NCBI GenBank assembly: GCA_012516755.1
Contig: JAAYWE010000162.1
Span: 1-58,918 of the forward strand
Reading direction: 5' to 3'
Length of the DNA stretch: 58,918 nucleotides
Origin: Treponema sp.
GTDB taxonomy: Bacteria; Spirochaetota; Spirochaetia; Treponematales; Rectinemataceae
The position numbers and the translations under genes are program-made. The notes beneath the pieces were generated by a model. The model was not told where the DNA came from. It searched no databases and saw nothing but the letters and a program-made list of their open reading frames with translations. Below, piece after piece: positions 43,031-52,781 of the stretch (positions within the stretch are counted from its first letter, which is position 1; each line of letters opens with the position of its first letter).

Positions 43031-43058
43031 ATTTTACCACAATTATGTCCCTTGTCTA
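43031..43058 (-). promoter_or_regulatory. Promoter of the HU gene
   Basis: On the minus strand TAGACA (43058-43053) and TAAAAT (43036-43031) are spaced 16 nt apart, each 5 of 6 matches. It lies about 80 nt upstream of the ATG, leaving a long leader. Confidence 0.55.
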
Positions 43059-43139
43059 GATTTGGCATTGAAAACTTGTAGTATTTCTTACTTTTTGGAA
43101 GGAATAATCGCTTTTTGGCGAGTACAACAATAGAATAAC

Positions 43140-43169
43140 TTGAGCAAGTTGGCAATTTCATCCTATACT
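43140..43169 (+). promoter_or_regulatory. Likely promoter of tyrS
   Basis: TTGAGC (43140-43145) and TATACT (43164-43169), 18 nt apart, lie 24 nt upstream of the tyrS ATG, which has its own AAAGGAG site. Confidence 0.45.
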
Positions 43170-43193
43170 GCAAAACTTAAAGGAGCATTTTTC

Positions 43194-44423
43194 ATGAACA
43201 GAGCGCTCGAGATCTTAAAAGAACGCGGTTTTGTGCAGCAATGCAGTGATTTAGAGGGGCTTTCTAAGCTAATGGACGAAAGGCCGATTACTTTCTATAT
43301 AGGCACTGATCCAACGGGTCCTTCTCTGCACATAGGGCATATGGTTCCATTTTTTGCAATGCGCCATCTAATAGGTGCTGGCCACAGAGGCATAGCGCTC
43401 TTAGGAGGTGGAACGGCGCGCATTGGAGACCCATCGGGTAAGGCTGAGATGAGAAAGCTCATTTCCTATGAAGAAATAGATGCTAATACTGAGAGGTTTA
43501 AGGCGCAGCTCGATAATTTCATCCATTTCGACGGCGACCATGCGCTGACCGCTAATAATAAGGACTGGTTATCCAACCTCAATTACATCGAATTTTTGCG
43601 TGATATAGGTCGCCATTTTTCTGTGAATAGGATGCTTTCCTTTGAAAGCTATAGAATGCGGCTGGAGACAGGGCTTTCCTTTATCGAGTTTAACTATCAA
43701 CTTTTGCAGAGCTATGATTATCTTCAGCTCCATAAGCTTCATGATTGTCGATTGCAGATAGGGGGCGACGATCAGTGGGGCAATATTGTGGCCGGAATTG
43801 AATTGATAAGAAGAGTAGAGGGTGCCGAGTGTTTTGGTCTTACTTTTCCACTGGTAACTACCAGCGATGGCAGAAAAATGGGAAAGACCGAAAGAGGCGC
43901 ACTATTTCTTGATCCAGATATCACAAGTCCCTATGAGTTTTTCCAGTATTTTAGAAATGTGCCAGATGGTGATGTAGAGAGATTCTTGCTAATGTTTACT
44001 TTTCTGCCTATAGAAGAATGCAGATATCTAGGTTCACTAAAGGACAAAGCGCTTAACGAAGCTAAAGAGCGACTTGCATGGGAAGTAACATCTCTTATCC
44101 ATGGCCAAGAAGAAGCGGATAAAGCGCTAAGTGCAGCCGGGGCAGCTTTTAAGGGAGAAGGAGACGCTTCACAACTTCCAACTATCGAGGTCGAAATATC
44201 TCGGCTGGATTCAGGCATTGGAGTGCTGGATCTATTTGTAGAAGCAGGACTTGCGCCCTCTAAGAGCGAAGCGCGCAGACTAGTCAAGCAAAGCGGCGCC
44301 TCGGTTAATGGCAGAAAAATAGAAAACGAAATGCAGACCTTGACATCGAGCGATTTAATAGATGGCGCACTCATGCTCAAAGCTGGGAAAAAGCGTGTTG
44401 CGCGGATAGTGCCAAAGTTATAA
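43194..44423 (+). CDS. tyrS: Tyrosyl-tRNA synthetase
   Basis: This 409-residue class I synthetase has the HIGH-equivalent in GTDPTGPSLHIGHMVP, the tyrosine-binding region (YQLLQSYDYLQL and GGDDQWGNI), and the KMSKS-equivalent GRKMGKTE. A C-terminal S4 RNA-binding domain is visible (SKSEARRLVKQSGASVNGRKI). The ATG at 43194 has AAAGGAG upstream; the ORF extends further 5' without one. The phosphoesterase gene follows 7 nt later. Confidence 0.96.
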   Translation: MNRALEILKERGFVQQCSDLEGLSKLMDERPITFYIGTDPTGPSLHIGHMVPFFAMRHLIGAGHRGIALLGGGTARIGDPSGKAEMRKLISYEEIDANTERFKAQLDNFIHFDGDHALTANNKDWLSNLNYIEFLRDIGRHFSVNRMLSFESYRMRLETGLSFIEFNYQLLQSYDYLQLHKLHDCRLQIGGDDQWGNIVAGIELIRRVEGAECFGLTFPLVTTSDGRKMGKTERGALFLDPDITSPYEFFQYFRNVPDGDVERFLLMFTFLPIEECRYLGSLKDKALNEAKERLAWEVTSLIHGQEEADKALSAAGAAFKGEGDASQLPTIEVEISRLDSGIGVLDLFVEAGLAPSKSEARRLVKQSGASVNGRKIENEMQTLTSSDLIDGALMLKAGKKRVARIVPKL

Positions 44424-44430
44424 GAACAGC

Positions 44431-45156
44431 ATGCAGCACCTATTTCTTGCACTTGCGGATATTCATGGCAATATCAATGCTCTGGAACAGATACTCAAGG
44501 CAAATTTCAACATAGAAGGAATTTTTGTAGCAGGAGACCTTACGAATTTCGGAAAAGAAAAAGAAGCCCAAAGAGTGCTCTTAGCTTTTTCGAGCATTGC
44601 ACCCAAGGCCAAACTCTATTTTTTGGCCGGAAATTGCGATACCGCAGAAGCAAGGAAGTGCTTTGATATGCAACCAGGCTATATTGAACAGCGATGCTGC
44701 GCCCTTCTACCTGAGAAGGAGATATGGATCATTGGTTGTGGTGGAGGTCTATATCATACTGGCCTGACACCTTTCGAAATAAGAGAAGAAGGGCTGGAAA
44801 GCGGAATAAAGCAAGCCCTTAAATGCGCTATTCGAGGTTATAGAGATATTTCAAGTATGGATGGTTCAGAGCCCACTCCAGGTCTCATTGTTTTGACTCA
44901 CACTCCGCCCAAAGACACCTTTTCCGACATGCGTCATTCGCGTCATATAGGAAGTGCAGCTTTCCAGACATTCCTGTATGAGCAGGAGCCTCTTCTATGG
45001 ATTTGTGGCCATATCCATGAGGGTAAAAGCATCCATATTGAAAATAAGACCTTAGTGGTTAATCCAGGGCCGGCTGCCCATGGTTTGTATTCCCTAATCC
45101 TCCTAAAAAAATCTCCTAAGGGCTGGAAAGCCGCAGCAGAACTAAGATCGATATGA
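44431..45156 (+). CDS. Calcineurin-like metallophosphoesterase
   Basis: This 241-residue protein has the metallophosphoesterase motifs in order: ADIHGN, VAGDLTNFG, GNCD, VLTHTPP, and CGHIHEG. A dinuclear metal site is thus complete. It has no signal peptide. The substrate is unknown; relatives range from phosphodiesterases such as YfcE to 2',3'-cyclic nucleotide and polynucleotide phosphatases. It is probably co-transcribed with tyrS. Confidence 0.85.
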   Translation: MQHLFLALADIHGNINALEQILKANFNIEGIFVAGDLTNFGKEKEAQRVLLAFSSIAPKAKLYFLAGNCDTAEARKCFDMQPGYIEQRCCALLPEKEIWIIGCGGGLYHTGLTPFEIREEGLESGIKQALKCAIRGYRDISSMDGSEPTPGLIVLTHTPPKDTFSDMRHSRHIGSAAFQTFLYEQEPLLWICGHIHEGKSIHIENKTLVVNPGPAAHGLYSLILLKKSPKGWKAAAELRSI

Positions 45157-45171
45157 TATTCTCGCCATTTA

Positions 45172-46155
45172 TCACCGACCGGTAGGACTATAAAGATATT
45201 TGAAGTAGTCCATCCCCGTAGACAGCGTCTTATTAAATGCAGGCATTGTCTTGCGATATGACTCGATTGCTTTCCAGAATTCGAAGAATGATGGATCTCT
45301 GCCAAAGGAATCGGCGTAGATCTTCGAAGCTTCGGCATCGGCCTTTCCTTTTATAGATTCACCTTTTGCATACGCAGAAGACAAAATGGTGCGCTTTTCA
45401 TTTTCCAATTTGCCGAGCCATTCGGCTTTCTTCCCCTCACCATAAGCTCTGAACGCTTGTGCTATTTGATTTCTTTCCTTTATCATTCGCTGATATACAC
45501 TTTCGCTAAGTTCATCGGAGTACTTGATTTGCCGTGGAAGGATATCCACAACTTCAATACCAAAAGAAGGAACTATGTCTGAGACAAGCGCTCTCATTTC
45601 TTCTGTCAGTTCCAGGCGCCCCTTTTCGATTTTTTCGTATTGCGTTGGTGTTATTGCGAGCTGCTGAAGAGTTGCACTGTTTTCCACGTCTCCTGTTTGA
45701 AAACTCTCTACCTGGTTTTCCGAAAGAATTTCGTCGCTGCTACGAACCGCCTCTCGAAGATAATTCGAAGAGATAACAGTTCTCACCGCCGAATCGATGA
45801 CATCGCTAAGCTTGCTATATGCTGCGTTCAGGTCATTCACAGATTCATAGAATTTTATTGGATCCGCAATTCTCCAGCGAGCGGTAGTATCTACATAGAT
45901 AAATTGATTTTCTTTAGTGGGAATTCTCTGGGGTTCTCCATCCCAGGACATAAGTCTTTTAGGATATTTTATGACAGTATCGATAATAGGGCTGCGCCAT
46001 TTTAATCCGGCATCGCTATGAGAGTTGACTATTTTACCAAAACGTACTACTACGGCTTGTTCACCCTCATTTAGCACAAAAAGTGGACCAAAGATCACGA
46101 TGAATAAAATAGCTAATGCCACAACAACCGTTATTATTATTGATGCTTTTTTCAT
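45172..46155 (-). CDS. hflC: HflC, FtsH-associated membrane protein
   Basis: This 327-residue SPFH/prohibitin-domain protein has an N-terminal membrane anchor (IIITVVVALAILFIVIFGPLFVL) and the band-7 domain starting FVLNEGEQAVVVRFGKIV. With HflK it forms a large ring that encloses and modulates the FtsH protease. It overlaps hflK by ATGA. The coiled-coil region (ERNQIAQAFRAYGEGKKAEW) is as in other HflC proteins. Confidence 0.92.
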   Translation of the reverse strand: MKKASIIITVVVALAILFIVIFGPLFVLNEGEQAVVVRFGKIVNSHSDAGLKWRSPIIDTVIKYPKRLMSWDGEPQRIPTKENQFIYVDTTARWRIADPIKFYESVNDLNAAYSKLSDVIDSAVRTVISSNYLREAVRSSDEILSENQVESFQTGDVENSATLQQLAITPTQYEKIEKGRLELTEEMRALVSDIVPSFGIEVVDILPRQIKYSDELSESVYQRMIKERNQIAQAFRAYGEGKKAEWLGKLENEKRTILSSAYAKGESIKGKADAEASKIYADSFGRDPSFFEFWKAIESYRKTMPAFNKTLSTGMDYFKYLYSPTGR

Positions 46156-47144
46156 CTTGAAGCCTCCTGAGAAGAAGGAGTCTGGGCTAGATTCTTTATT
46201 GGCAAGAGATTCTGAAGCGATTTATCGATTAGGTCCACATGCTCTTGGTCCTTAAATATCTCCTCCATCATTTCGTAATATAGACGCTTTCGTGTTACTT
46301 CGGGCGCCTTGCGATATTCTTCATAGACAGAATTGAAACGAGAGACATCACCCTTTGCCACATTGACACGCTCTGAAGCATAGCCTTGCGCAACTTCTAG
46401 TACTTGGTCCGCTTGACCTTGTACCTTTGGGATTTCTGCGTTATATGCTTCTCTTCCTTCATTGATGAGCCTGTTCATATCCTGGATCGCCTTGTTCACA
46501 TCTTCAAAGGCCGCTTGAACGCCTTCCGGAGGTACAATGTTTTGAAGCTGAACTTGTGTCACCGTAATTCCAAGACCATATATCGAAAAGAATTCGTTCA
46601 TAAGGGTAACCGCGGTTTCCTGAATACTCTGGCGCTCAGGCCCTATGACTCCCAGAATGGTCCTATCACCGACAAGCATGTTTAGCACCATCTGAGAAGT
46701 ATCTCTTATTGTTTTTTCTTTATCCATCACATTGAACAGCCAGGCCTTTGGATCTGTAATACGATATTGTATGATCCACTCGACATCTACAATATTGAGG
46801 TCTCCAGTCAACATCGTTGATTCATCTGGGAATTTTTCGTTCGAGTATTGGGTAATGATGCCTGGTTTTACGGTTCTAAAGCCGAAAGCTTCGGTTTGAA
46901 CCACCTGAGTTTTTACCAGATGGGCTTTTTGAATTCCAAAGGGCAGCTTGTAATGAAGTCCTGCTCCAAGGGTCTTTGTATACTTTCCAAAGGTTGTAAT
47001 GACAGCTTTTTCGGTTTGGTCTACTACGACAAAGCTTGTCAGCAAAAAGACTAAGACTGCTAAAGCTACAATTATGATTATTACAATCGGCCATTTTAGT
47101 TTTACATTCAGTTTTTTCTTAGGATTGATAATATCTGCCATGTT
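46152..47144 (-). CDS. hflK: HflK, FtsH-associated membrane protein
   Basis: This 330-residue SPFH protein has a transmembrane helix near residues 15-35 (IVIIIIVALAVLVFLLT) and the band-7 domain (FVVVDQTEKAVITTFGKYT). GLGITVTQVQLQNIVPPEGVQAAFEDVNKA is typical of HflK. The N-terminal Gly-rich tail of E. coli HflK is missing. The ATG at 47144 has an AGAAGGGGG site lying inside the end of the rlu gene, which it overlaps by 26 bp. Confidence 0.92.
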   Translation of the reverse strand, partial: NMADIINPKKKLNVKLKWPIVIIIIVALAVLVFLLTSFVVVDQTEKAVITTFGKYTKTLGAGLHYKLPFGIQKAHLVKTQVVQTEAFGFRTVKPGIITQYSNEKFPDESTMLTGDLNIVDVEWIIQYRITDPKAWLFNVMDKEKTIRDTSQMVLNMLVGDRTILGVIGPERQSIQETAVTLMNEFFSIYGLGITVTQVQLQNIVPPEGVQAAFEDVNKAIQDMNRLINEGREAYNAEIPKVQGQADQVLEVAQGYASERVNVAKGDVSRFNSVYEEYRKAPEVTRKRLYYEMMEEIFKDQEHVDLIDKSLQNLLPIKNLAQTPSSQEASR

Positions 47145-48183
47145 TTGCCCCCTTCTCAGGAAATAGATTATTGTCACATATTTCTAATGATTGTTCTATC
47201 CTATGAGAAATCAGAGCATCAACTTCCTCATGATCTATTTGGAACAAATCGGAAACAGCAAGGTTAAAATCACCAGGAAGAGGGTCAAAAATAGTCAAAG
47301 GCATGTCTTCAAAAATAGGTTCTGGAAAGCCTAAACAACATGAATGCAAAAAATAACTGCTGATTTTGGCTGTCTTAGATCCTCCATATTTTGAATCGCC
47401 GACAAGCGGATAGCCATGAGATGCTAGTTGTGCTCTTATTTGATGCGTAAGTCCTGTTATGAGTTCGATAAGCAAAAAACTATATGACTTATTATGCATC
47501 AATGGAGATAGATAAAGGCTCGCTTCTTTGCCTTTTCTATCATCTAATAGGCTCAATTTTCTCTTTTTATCGCGCAGAATAAAATCCTTTAACGAGATAG
47601 GTTCATCTATCTTTCCTTGAACTATTGCAGCATAGAACTTGCGAATTCTTCTGTTCTTCATTGCAACACTGAAAAGTTCCGCGCCTTTCCTGGTTTTTGA
47701 GAAAAAAATGATTCCAGAGGTGTTCCTATCCAGTCGATGCAGTGGTCCTGGAGAAAATGACGCAGATGGCTCCAATTGATCATAGAGGATTCTCTGCACA
47801 TAAGCATTGAGACTAGAGCTTCCATCGTGTACCAATATTCCTCGCGGCTTATCAAAAGCAATAAGTTGGGCATTCTGCCACAAGATGCGGGGAATTTCGG
47901 AAAAAGCCACCTGTGAATATTCTTTTTTAGGAAGAGTACTTTTTATTATGGTTTGGTTTTGACCATTCTCCAGACTTCTTTCGGAGAACTTTATTTCGAT
48001 GACATCTCCTTCTTTTAGTCTATCATTCGGCGCAATAGGAATATTCGAAATCCTTATATCTCCCTGGCGGAAAAGGCGATAGATTGTCGAAAGAGCCGTA
48101 TCTTTTAGCACCTTTCTGACTATTCTGTCAGCGCGCCGTCCATCGTCATCCCTGCTAAGGGTGATGATCAACAATTTGCCCAC
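47119..48183 (-). CDS. RluA-family ribosomal RNA pseudouridine synthase
   Basis: This 354-residue protein modifies uridine to pseudouridine in structured RNA. It has an N-terminal S4 domain (DGRRADRIVRKVLKDTALSTIYRLFRQGDIRI) and the catalytic motif HRLDRNTSG, in which the Asp is the nucleophile. LITGLTHQIRAQLASHG near residue 245 is also diagnostic. Whether it is RluC- or RluD-like cannot be told. It starts at GTG with only a weak site upstream, and runs into hflK. Confidence 0.9.
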   Translation of the reverse strand: MGKLLIITLSRDDDGRRADRIVRKVLKDTALSTIYRLFRQGDIRISNIPIAPNDRLKEGDVIEIKFSERSLENGQNQTIIKSTLPKKEYSQVAFSEIPRILWQNAQLIAFDKPRGILVHDGSSSLNAYVQRILYDQLEPSASFSPGPLHRLDRNTSGIIFFSKTRKGAELFSVAMKNRRIRKFYAAIVQGKIDEPISLKDFILRDKKRKLSLLDDRKGKEASLYLSPLMHNKSYSFLLIELITGLTHQIRAQLASHGYPLVGDSKYGGSKTAKISSYFLHSCCLGFPEPIFEDMPLTIFDPLPGDFNLAVSDLFQIDHEEVDALISHRIEQSLEICDNNLFPEKGAKHGRYYQS

Positions 48184-48330
48184 GAATTGACCATAATGTT
48201 TTGGAGCTGGTTGGTCAACGACTGCCTATGCTTCAATCATGCTTGACAGAGCCCTAAGCATCTTACACACTCTACATAATACGTAATCAGGCTATATAGT
48301 TCTTAAATGCCAGAGGAGTATATTTCTTCG

Positions 48331-50247
48331 ATGCAGAACTTCAAAGTGGTAATAGGTATGTATAATAATCTGCCCTATAATGCGTCGGGAGCATTGTATG
48401 AACAGACATATCAAGGCGCCTGGCGCCCTTTTCTTTCCGGACTATACAAATTTCTCTCTATTAAATCTGCAATCTACTTTTCTGGTGCTATTTTCCCATG
48501 GCTTGAAGAGAACCATCCCGAATATATGTACCTTCTCGTCGAGATGGTTAGAAGAGGTCAGGTCGAACTTTTAGGAGGCGGATTGTACAACCCGCTTTCA
48601 CCCCTTATAAGCGCGCAAGATATGACCGGACAGGTCGAAAGTCTAAGCGCTTTTATTCGCAAGACAACAGGCAAAAGGCCTTCTGGCGCATGGCTCTACG
48701 AATATTCATGGAGCTCTTCACTGCCATCCATTCTACAAAACTCAAAAATACAATATACTTTTTTGCCTGCGGAGTACTTTCCCAACGTAGAGGGAGGCAT
48801 GGAATTTGGCTTGCCGGTTACTTCGGAAGATCATCGAAAGGTAATAACCATATTTCCCACTTTCGAATCCAAGGACTCAGAAAACAGCTTTATGCCTTAT
48901 GAGAATACTCTGACGGATCTTCAAGAGTCGTATCCTGAATGCAAGACTTTCATCATTATGGCGGATGGCAACGAAATAAGCATGAGTTGGGAAAAGAGCG
49001 GCCTTGAATCTCCTGATGTTCTTTTCGAGCGTACCTTTGCATGGTTTCAGAAGAATTGTCTAGAATATGATACCCTTACTCCCATTCAACTCCATAAAAC
49101 CACAAAACCCTCTAGAATAGTATATTTCTCTCAATGTTATTCTCGGCGGTTTAAAGAATATTGCAAAAAGACGATCAATCGCTTGCCTATTCAAAATCAA
49201 GAATATATACAGATTTCTAAACAATCTGTATTAGATCATCCACTTGTGCATGTTCTTTATCAAAAATTGAACTATGTATCAACTATGATAGCTCTTTTTC
49301 GAGGTGATAAATCGAGAAAGAAAGCCTCTATAGATGATATCTGGAAAGCTCAATGCGGTGATCTGTTTTGGATCGGACCCTGCGGTGGAATCCTTATTCC
49401 GGAAGCTAGAATTGCGGCTTTTTCCTCTCTTATAGAGGCTGAAAAGACAATAAGGCAGAGTAGATTTCGCCCTTATCTATCATTCGACGACCTCAATTTC
49501 GATGGCTTAAAGGAAGCAATATTTCAATCTTCTGTTTACAACTGCTATCTGCAATCGGGGTCCGCCTCGGTAAGCGAATTCGACTCCATAAAGACAGGAA
49601 CAAACTATGCTTGCGGTTGGAATGACGATCAATTCTCGACAGGCTGCTTCAAAGATTACATAAAAACCGAGGGGAACTTCGAAAGAGATCTTATAGCAGT
49701 AGAGCGTTGGAATATGGTAGAAAATCCAAGAGAAGAGTCGAGCGTTCTTTTTCGAAGAGAATTTTCGGCTAGATTTGAAGACCGATTATTGATGCTTCTT
49801 TGTAGAAAGACTTATCGCTTCAGAAATGACTTTTTCAGTATCGACTACGAATTGAGCAATAAGAATACGGAAGCTTGCCTATTTCGTTTTTGTACCAATT
49901 CAGAGATTATAGCTGCTCCGATTTTTGAGGATCATCGATTTGAATTGCTGCATCATCGCGAGAGCAAGGCCTTAGATTTGAGATCTCAAGCTTTTTTCGA
50001 AACGGTTGATGGTATCGGGCTTAGCAATGTTAGAAAAGCAGAAAGAGTGTTGATTCGTTCTGATTTGCCATTCTCCCTATTGGCAAAACCTAATTTCCTT
50101 AAGAAGCCTTCGGTCTCTCCGCAAGTTATGGATGTTCCATCAGATTCTCTCATGTTCGAAGGCTTTTCGATCGGTATCGGATGGGACCTGTCTATTCCTG
50201 CTGAGGGAACAGCCTTTTTTTCTCTCTCTGTCCATCTAGAACATTGA
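48331..50247 (+). CDS. GH57-family protein resembling 4-alpha-glucanotransferase/alpha-amylase, with altered motif 1
   Basis: This 638-residue protein aligns by eye with GH57 4-alpha-glucanotransferases. The nucleophile glutamate is present (GAWLYEYSW, E124), and so is the acid/base aspartate (IIMADGNE, D212), at nearly the positions known in the Thermococcus litoralis enzyme. Motif 1, normally HNHQP, reads YNNLP here (residues 11-15), and the usual GGxYEP reads GGLYNP. The C-terminal third fits DUF1926-type beta domains. The ATG at 48331 places motif 1 exactly where the family has it; a GAGGAG lies 12 nt upstream. An in-frame ATG at 48307 is possible. It probably acts on alpha-glucans, or has lost that activity. 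Confidence 0.8.
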   Translation: MQNFKVVIGMYNNLPYNASGALYEQTYQGAWRPFLSGLYKFLSIKSAIYFSGAIFPWLEENHPEYMYLLVEMVRRGQVELLGGGLYNPLSPLISAQDMTGQVESLSAFIRKTTGKRPSGAWLYEYSWSSSLPSILQNSKIQYTFLPAEYFPNVEGGMEFGLPVTSEDHRKVITIFPTFESKDSENSFMPYENTLTDLQESYPECKTFIIMADGNEISMSWEKSGLESPDVLFERTFAWFQKNCLEYDTLTPIQLHKTTKPSRIVYFSQCYSRRFKEYCKKTINRLPIQNQEYIQISKQSVLDHPLVHVLYQKLNYVSTMIALFRGDKSRKKASIDDIWKAQCGDLFWIGPCGGILIPEARIAAFSSLIEAEKTIRQSRFRPYLSFDDLNFDGLKEAIFQSSVYNCYLQSGSASVSEFDSIKTGTNYACGWNDDQFSTGCFKDYIKTEGNFERDLIAVERWNMVENPREESSVLFRREFSARFEDRLLMLLCRKTYRFRNDFFSIDYELSNKNTEACLFRFCTNSEIIAAPIFEDHRFELLHHRESKALDLRSQAFFETVDGIGLSNVRKAERVLIRSDLPFSLLAKPNFLKKPSVSPQVMDVPSDSLMFEGFSIGIGWDLSIPAEGTAFFSLSVHLEH

Positions 50248-50325
50248 GGAATTAGCCGATATATGTATCTTCGATTTAGCGAGGTCTTGAGGTTTTAGGA
50301 TGAATTTCTTTAAAATAGGAGAATA

Positions 50326-51861
50326 ATGGAGATGATTCAATTCCCCGATAAGCTGGAAGGCCTTCATATTCACCTTGTGGGAGCAAAAGGCACCGGGATG
50401 ACCGCACTTGCGGAGATACTTCAAAAGCGAGGGGCAATCCTTACGGGTAGCGATGTGGCAGATGTGTTCTATACCGATAGAATTCTACACTCGCTTGGTA
50501 TTGAGCTTTTTGAGAACTTCGACAAGAAGAATCTACCTATCAGCACTGATATAGTCATTCACTCCGCGGCATATTCACGCGAAGGAAACCCAGAGCTCAA
50601 GGCAGCCACGCATCGTGGTATACCCATTTTCAGTTATCCTGAAGTACTTGGAGCCCTTTCTCTGCATAGTAGCTCTGCAGGCATAGCCGGGGTTCATGGA
50701 AAAACCACGACAGCTGCTTTGGCTGGGATACTCATAAAAGCATTAGGACTGCCCGCAACAGTGCTGGCAGGTTCTGCGATTTCTAATTTCGACGATCGAT
50801 GTACTCTGGTCCAAGGAGAGAGCTTTTTTATAGCTGAAACTTGCGAGTACCGCAAACATTTTCTCAACTTCAAGCCTACTTGGATAGTACTCACATCGGT
50901 GGAAAGCGATCATCAAGATTATTTTCCAACATACGAAAGCATACGCGATGCATTTGTGGAATATGTCCTCAGTCTTCCTCCCAATGGTGTTCTAATCTTT
51001 TGTGCCGATCAGAAGGGCGCTGTAGAGGTTGCTGACATTGTCCTACAAAGACGAAGAGATATCAAATATGTAGAGTATGGTTTTTTGGCTCATGGAAAAT
51101 ATGGAATTCGCGATTTTCAGACCAAAGCTGGAGCCAGTTCATTTATCCTTGGAGAGAGTTCTTTTCCAATAAGGATTCATTTGCCAGGAAGGCACCTGGT
51201 CCAGGATTCTGTTGCAGCTATTGCACTTGTCGAACAGATATTTGAAACTGTGAAATCGAGACCGTTTGAGGAATCAGAGTGGATCTCAGTAGGTGAAGCA
51301 TTGGCTGCATTTAGGGGTTCAAAACGACGCAGCGAGATAATAGGGGAGTACAAAGGAATACTCATCATGGATGATTATGGGCACCATCCAACGGCAATTA
51401 AAACTACAATTGAAGGAATAAAAAAATTCTGGCCTCATAGAAGACTTATTGTGGATTTCATGTCCCATACCTACACCAGGACAATTGCCCTGCAGGATGA
51501 CTTCATTTCCTCTCTCGATGGTGCAGATTCTGTTTTATTGCACAAAATCTATGCTTCAGCGCGTGAACGGCCTGTCTCGGGGTTCAATGGTAGAACTCTC
51601 TATCAGAAGCTTTGCGAGCATCGCCCAGAACTGTTTCCAATGGACTTAGAACGAGATACTAGGCAAAAGGAAATTGCCTATTATAAGAATAAGGCTAGCC
51701 AAGATCAGACAGGCTTTGTTGCCTATTCCGATGAGCCGCTTAAAGCGCTAGATGCTCTTTCTAATCTGTTGCAGCCAGGAGATGTTTTTTTGACTCTGGG
51801 CGCTGGTGATAATTGGAAACTAGGTAAGGCTCTTGCTGAAAAAATAGAAAAGAATGGATAA
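50326..51861 (+). CDS. murC: UDP-N-acetylmuramate--L-alanine ligase
   Basis: MurC adds the first residue of the peptidoglycan stem peptide. The 511-residue protein has the N-terminal Rossmann motif HLVGAKGTGMTALAEIL, the ATP loop GVHGKTTTAALAGIL, a central ligase domain and the C-terminal domain with MDDYGHHPTAIKTT. It is somewhat longer than typical MurC (about 470), with an extra stretch in the C-terminal region. TAGGAG precedes the ATG. The related recycling ligase Mpl is the alternative. Confidence 0.9.
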   Translation: MEMIQFPDKLEGLHIHLVGAKGTGMTALAEILQKRGAILTGSDVADVFYTDRILHSLGIELFENFDKKNLPISTDIVIHSAAYSREGNPELKAATHRGIPIFSYPEVLGALSLHSSSAGIAGVHGKTTTAALAGILIKALGLPATVLAGSAISNFDDRCTLVQGESFFIAETCEYRKHFLNFKPTWIVLTSVESDHQDYFPTYESIRDAFVEYVLSLPPNGVLIFCADQKGAVEVADIVLQRRRDIKYVEYGFLAHGKYGIRDFQTKAGASSFILGESSFPIRIHLPGRHLVQDSVAAIALVEQIFETVKSRPFEESEWISVGEALAAFRGSKRRSEIIGEYKGILIMDDYGHHPTAIKTTIEGIKKFWPHRRLIVDFMSHTYTRTIALQDDFISSLDGADSVLLHKIYASARERPVSGFNGRTLYQKLCEHRPELFPMDLERDTRQKEIAYYKNKASQDQTGFVAYSDEPLKALDALSNLLQPGDVFLTLGAGDNWKLGKALAEKIEKNG

Positions 51862-51907
51862 GAAGCCTTAACATGGAAGCAATTGAGGAATCAGGAGAGC
51901 AGAATCA

Positions 51908-52774
51908 ATGAAGAGTATGACCGGATTTGCCCATAGTCCAATCTTGGAAAAAGAATTTCAAGGTACTCTTACGCTAAAATCCTTCAATAATCGTTTTTTA
52001 GACATATCGATTTTTCTTCCATCATATGCATCTCGAATTGAGCCCCTCATTCGAGATTTTTTAGGATCACGCATACTTCGAGGCAAGGTCGAATGCACTT
52101 TCAAGCTAAGAAAAATAAAGTTCTCACTTGAAGATATTGAGCTTCAATTTCAGGCAGCCACTCTTCTTTCTGAACAATTGCGCAAGCTTGCCGAAGCATG
52201 CGGTATAGAAAAGGATTTATCGCTCGACCTTATTACAAAATTTCCAGGAATTGTCGATATGAACACAGAGATTGAAGAGGATTACCTTTGGCCTGTATTG
52301 ATGCCAATCCTTGAAGAAACCTGGCTGAAATTTGAGGAGAGTCGAATTCGAGAAGGTACAGCGACAGAAGAGAATATAAGAGGCCAGCTTCAGAGACTGA
52401 AATCGAAGCTTATTGAAATCGAACTCCAAGCGGATTCGCTCGAGAGAATGGTGTATGACCAGTTAGTAGCCAGATTCAAAGAGCTATTATCCGAAAGCTA
52501 TGATGAAGGGCGGGTACTTCAGGAAGTTGCGGTGCAACTTGTTCGCCTTACTATCAATGAAGAAATTGGTCGGCTCAGAGCCCACATTGATGCTTTTGAA
52601 TTAATGGCAAAAGAACCAGCCTGTGGCAAGAAACTTGATTTTCTATGCCAGGAGATGAATAGAGAAATCAATACGATAGGTTCAAAGAGCATGCTTGTCT
52701 CTGTATCTCATGCGGTGGTCGAAATGAAAGACGCTCTCGAAAATATTAGAGAGCAGCTCAGAAATGTGGAGTAG
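51908..52774 (+). CDS. YicC-family endoribonuclease
   Basis: This 288-residue protein has the two family signatures: MKSMTGFA...LKSFNNRFLDISIFLP at the N-terminus and KLDFLCQEMNREINTIGSKS at the C-terminus (old DUF1732). YicC proteins were recently shown to be endoribonucleases that act in stress RNA turnover. It lies 46 nt after murC and directly upstream of the cytidylate kinase-like gene, in the same transcription unit. Confidence 0.9.
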   Translation: MKSMTGFAHSPILEKEFQGTLTLKSFNNRFLDISIFLPSYASRIEPLIRDFLGSRILRGKVECTFKLRKIKFSLEDIELQFQAATLLSEQLRKLAEACGIEKDLSLDLITKFPGIVDMNTEIEEDYLWPVLMPILEETWLKFEESRIREGTATEENIRGQLQRLKSKLIEIELQADSLERMVYDQLVARFKELLSESYDEGRVLQEVAVQLVRLTINEEIGRLRAHIDAFELMAKEPACGKKLDFLCQEMNREINTIGSKSMLVSVSHAVVEMKDALENIREQLRNVE

Positions 52775-52781
52775 AATAGGC

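Noticed and set aside
43931..44452. 173-codon minus-strand frame opposite the end of tyrS
   Set aside because: It covers the tyrS S4 domain on the other strand, and its Ser/Ala-rich product matches no family.
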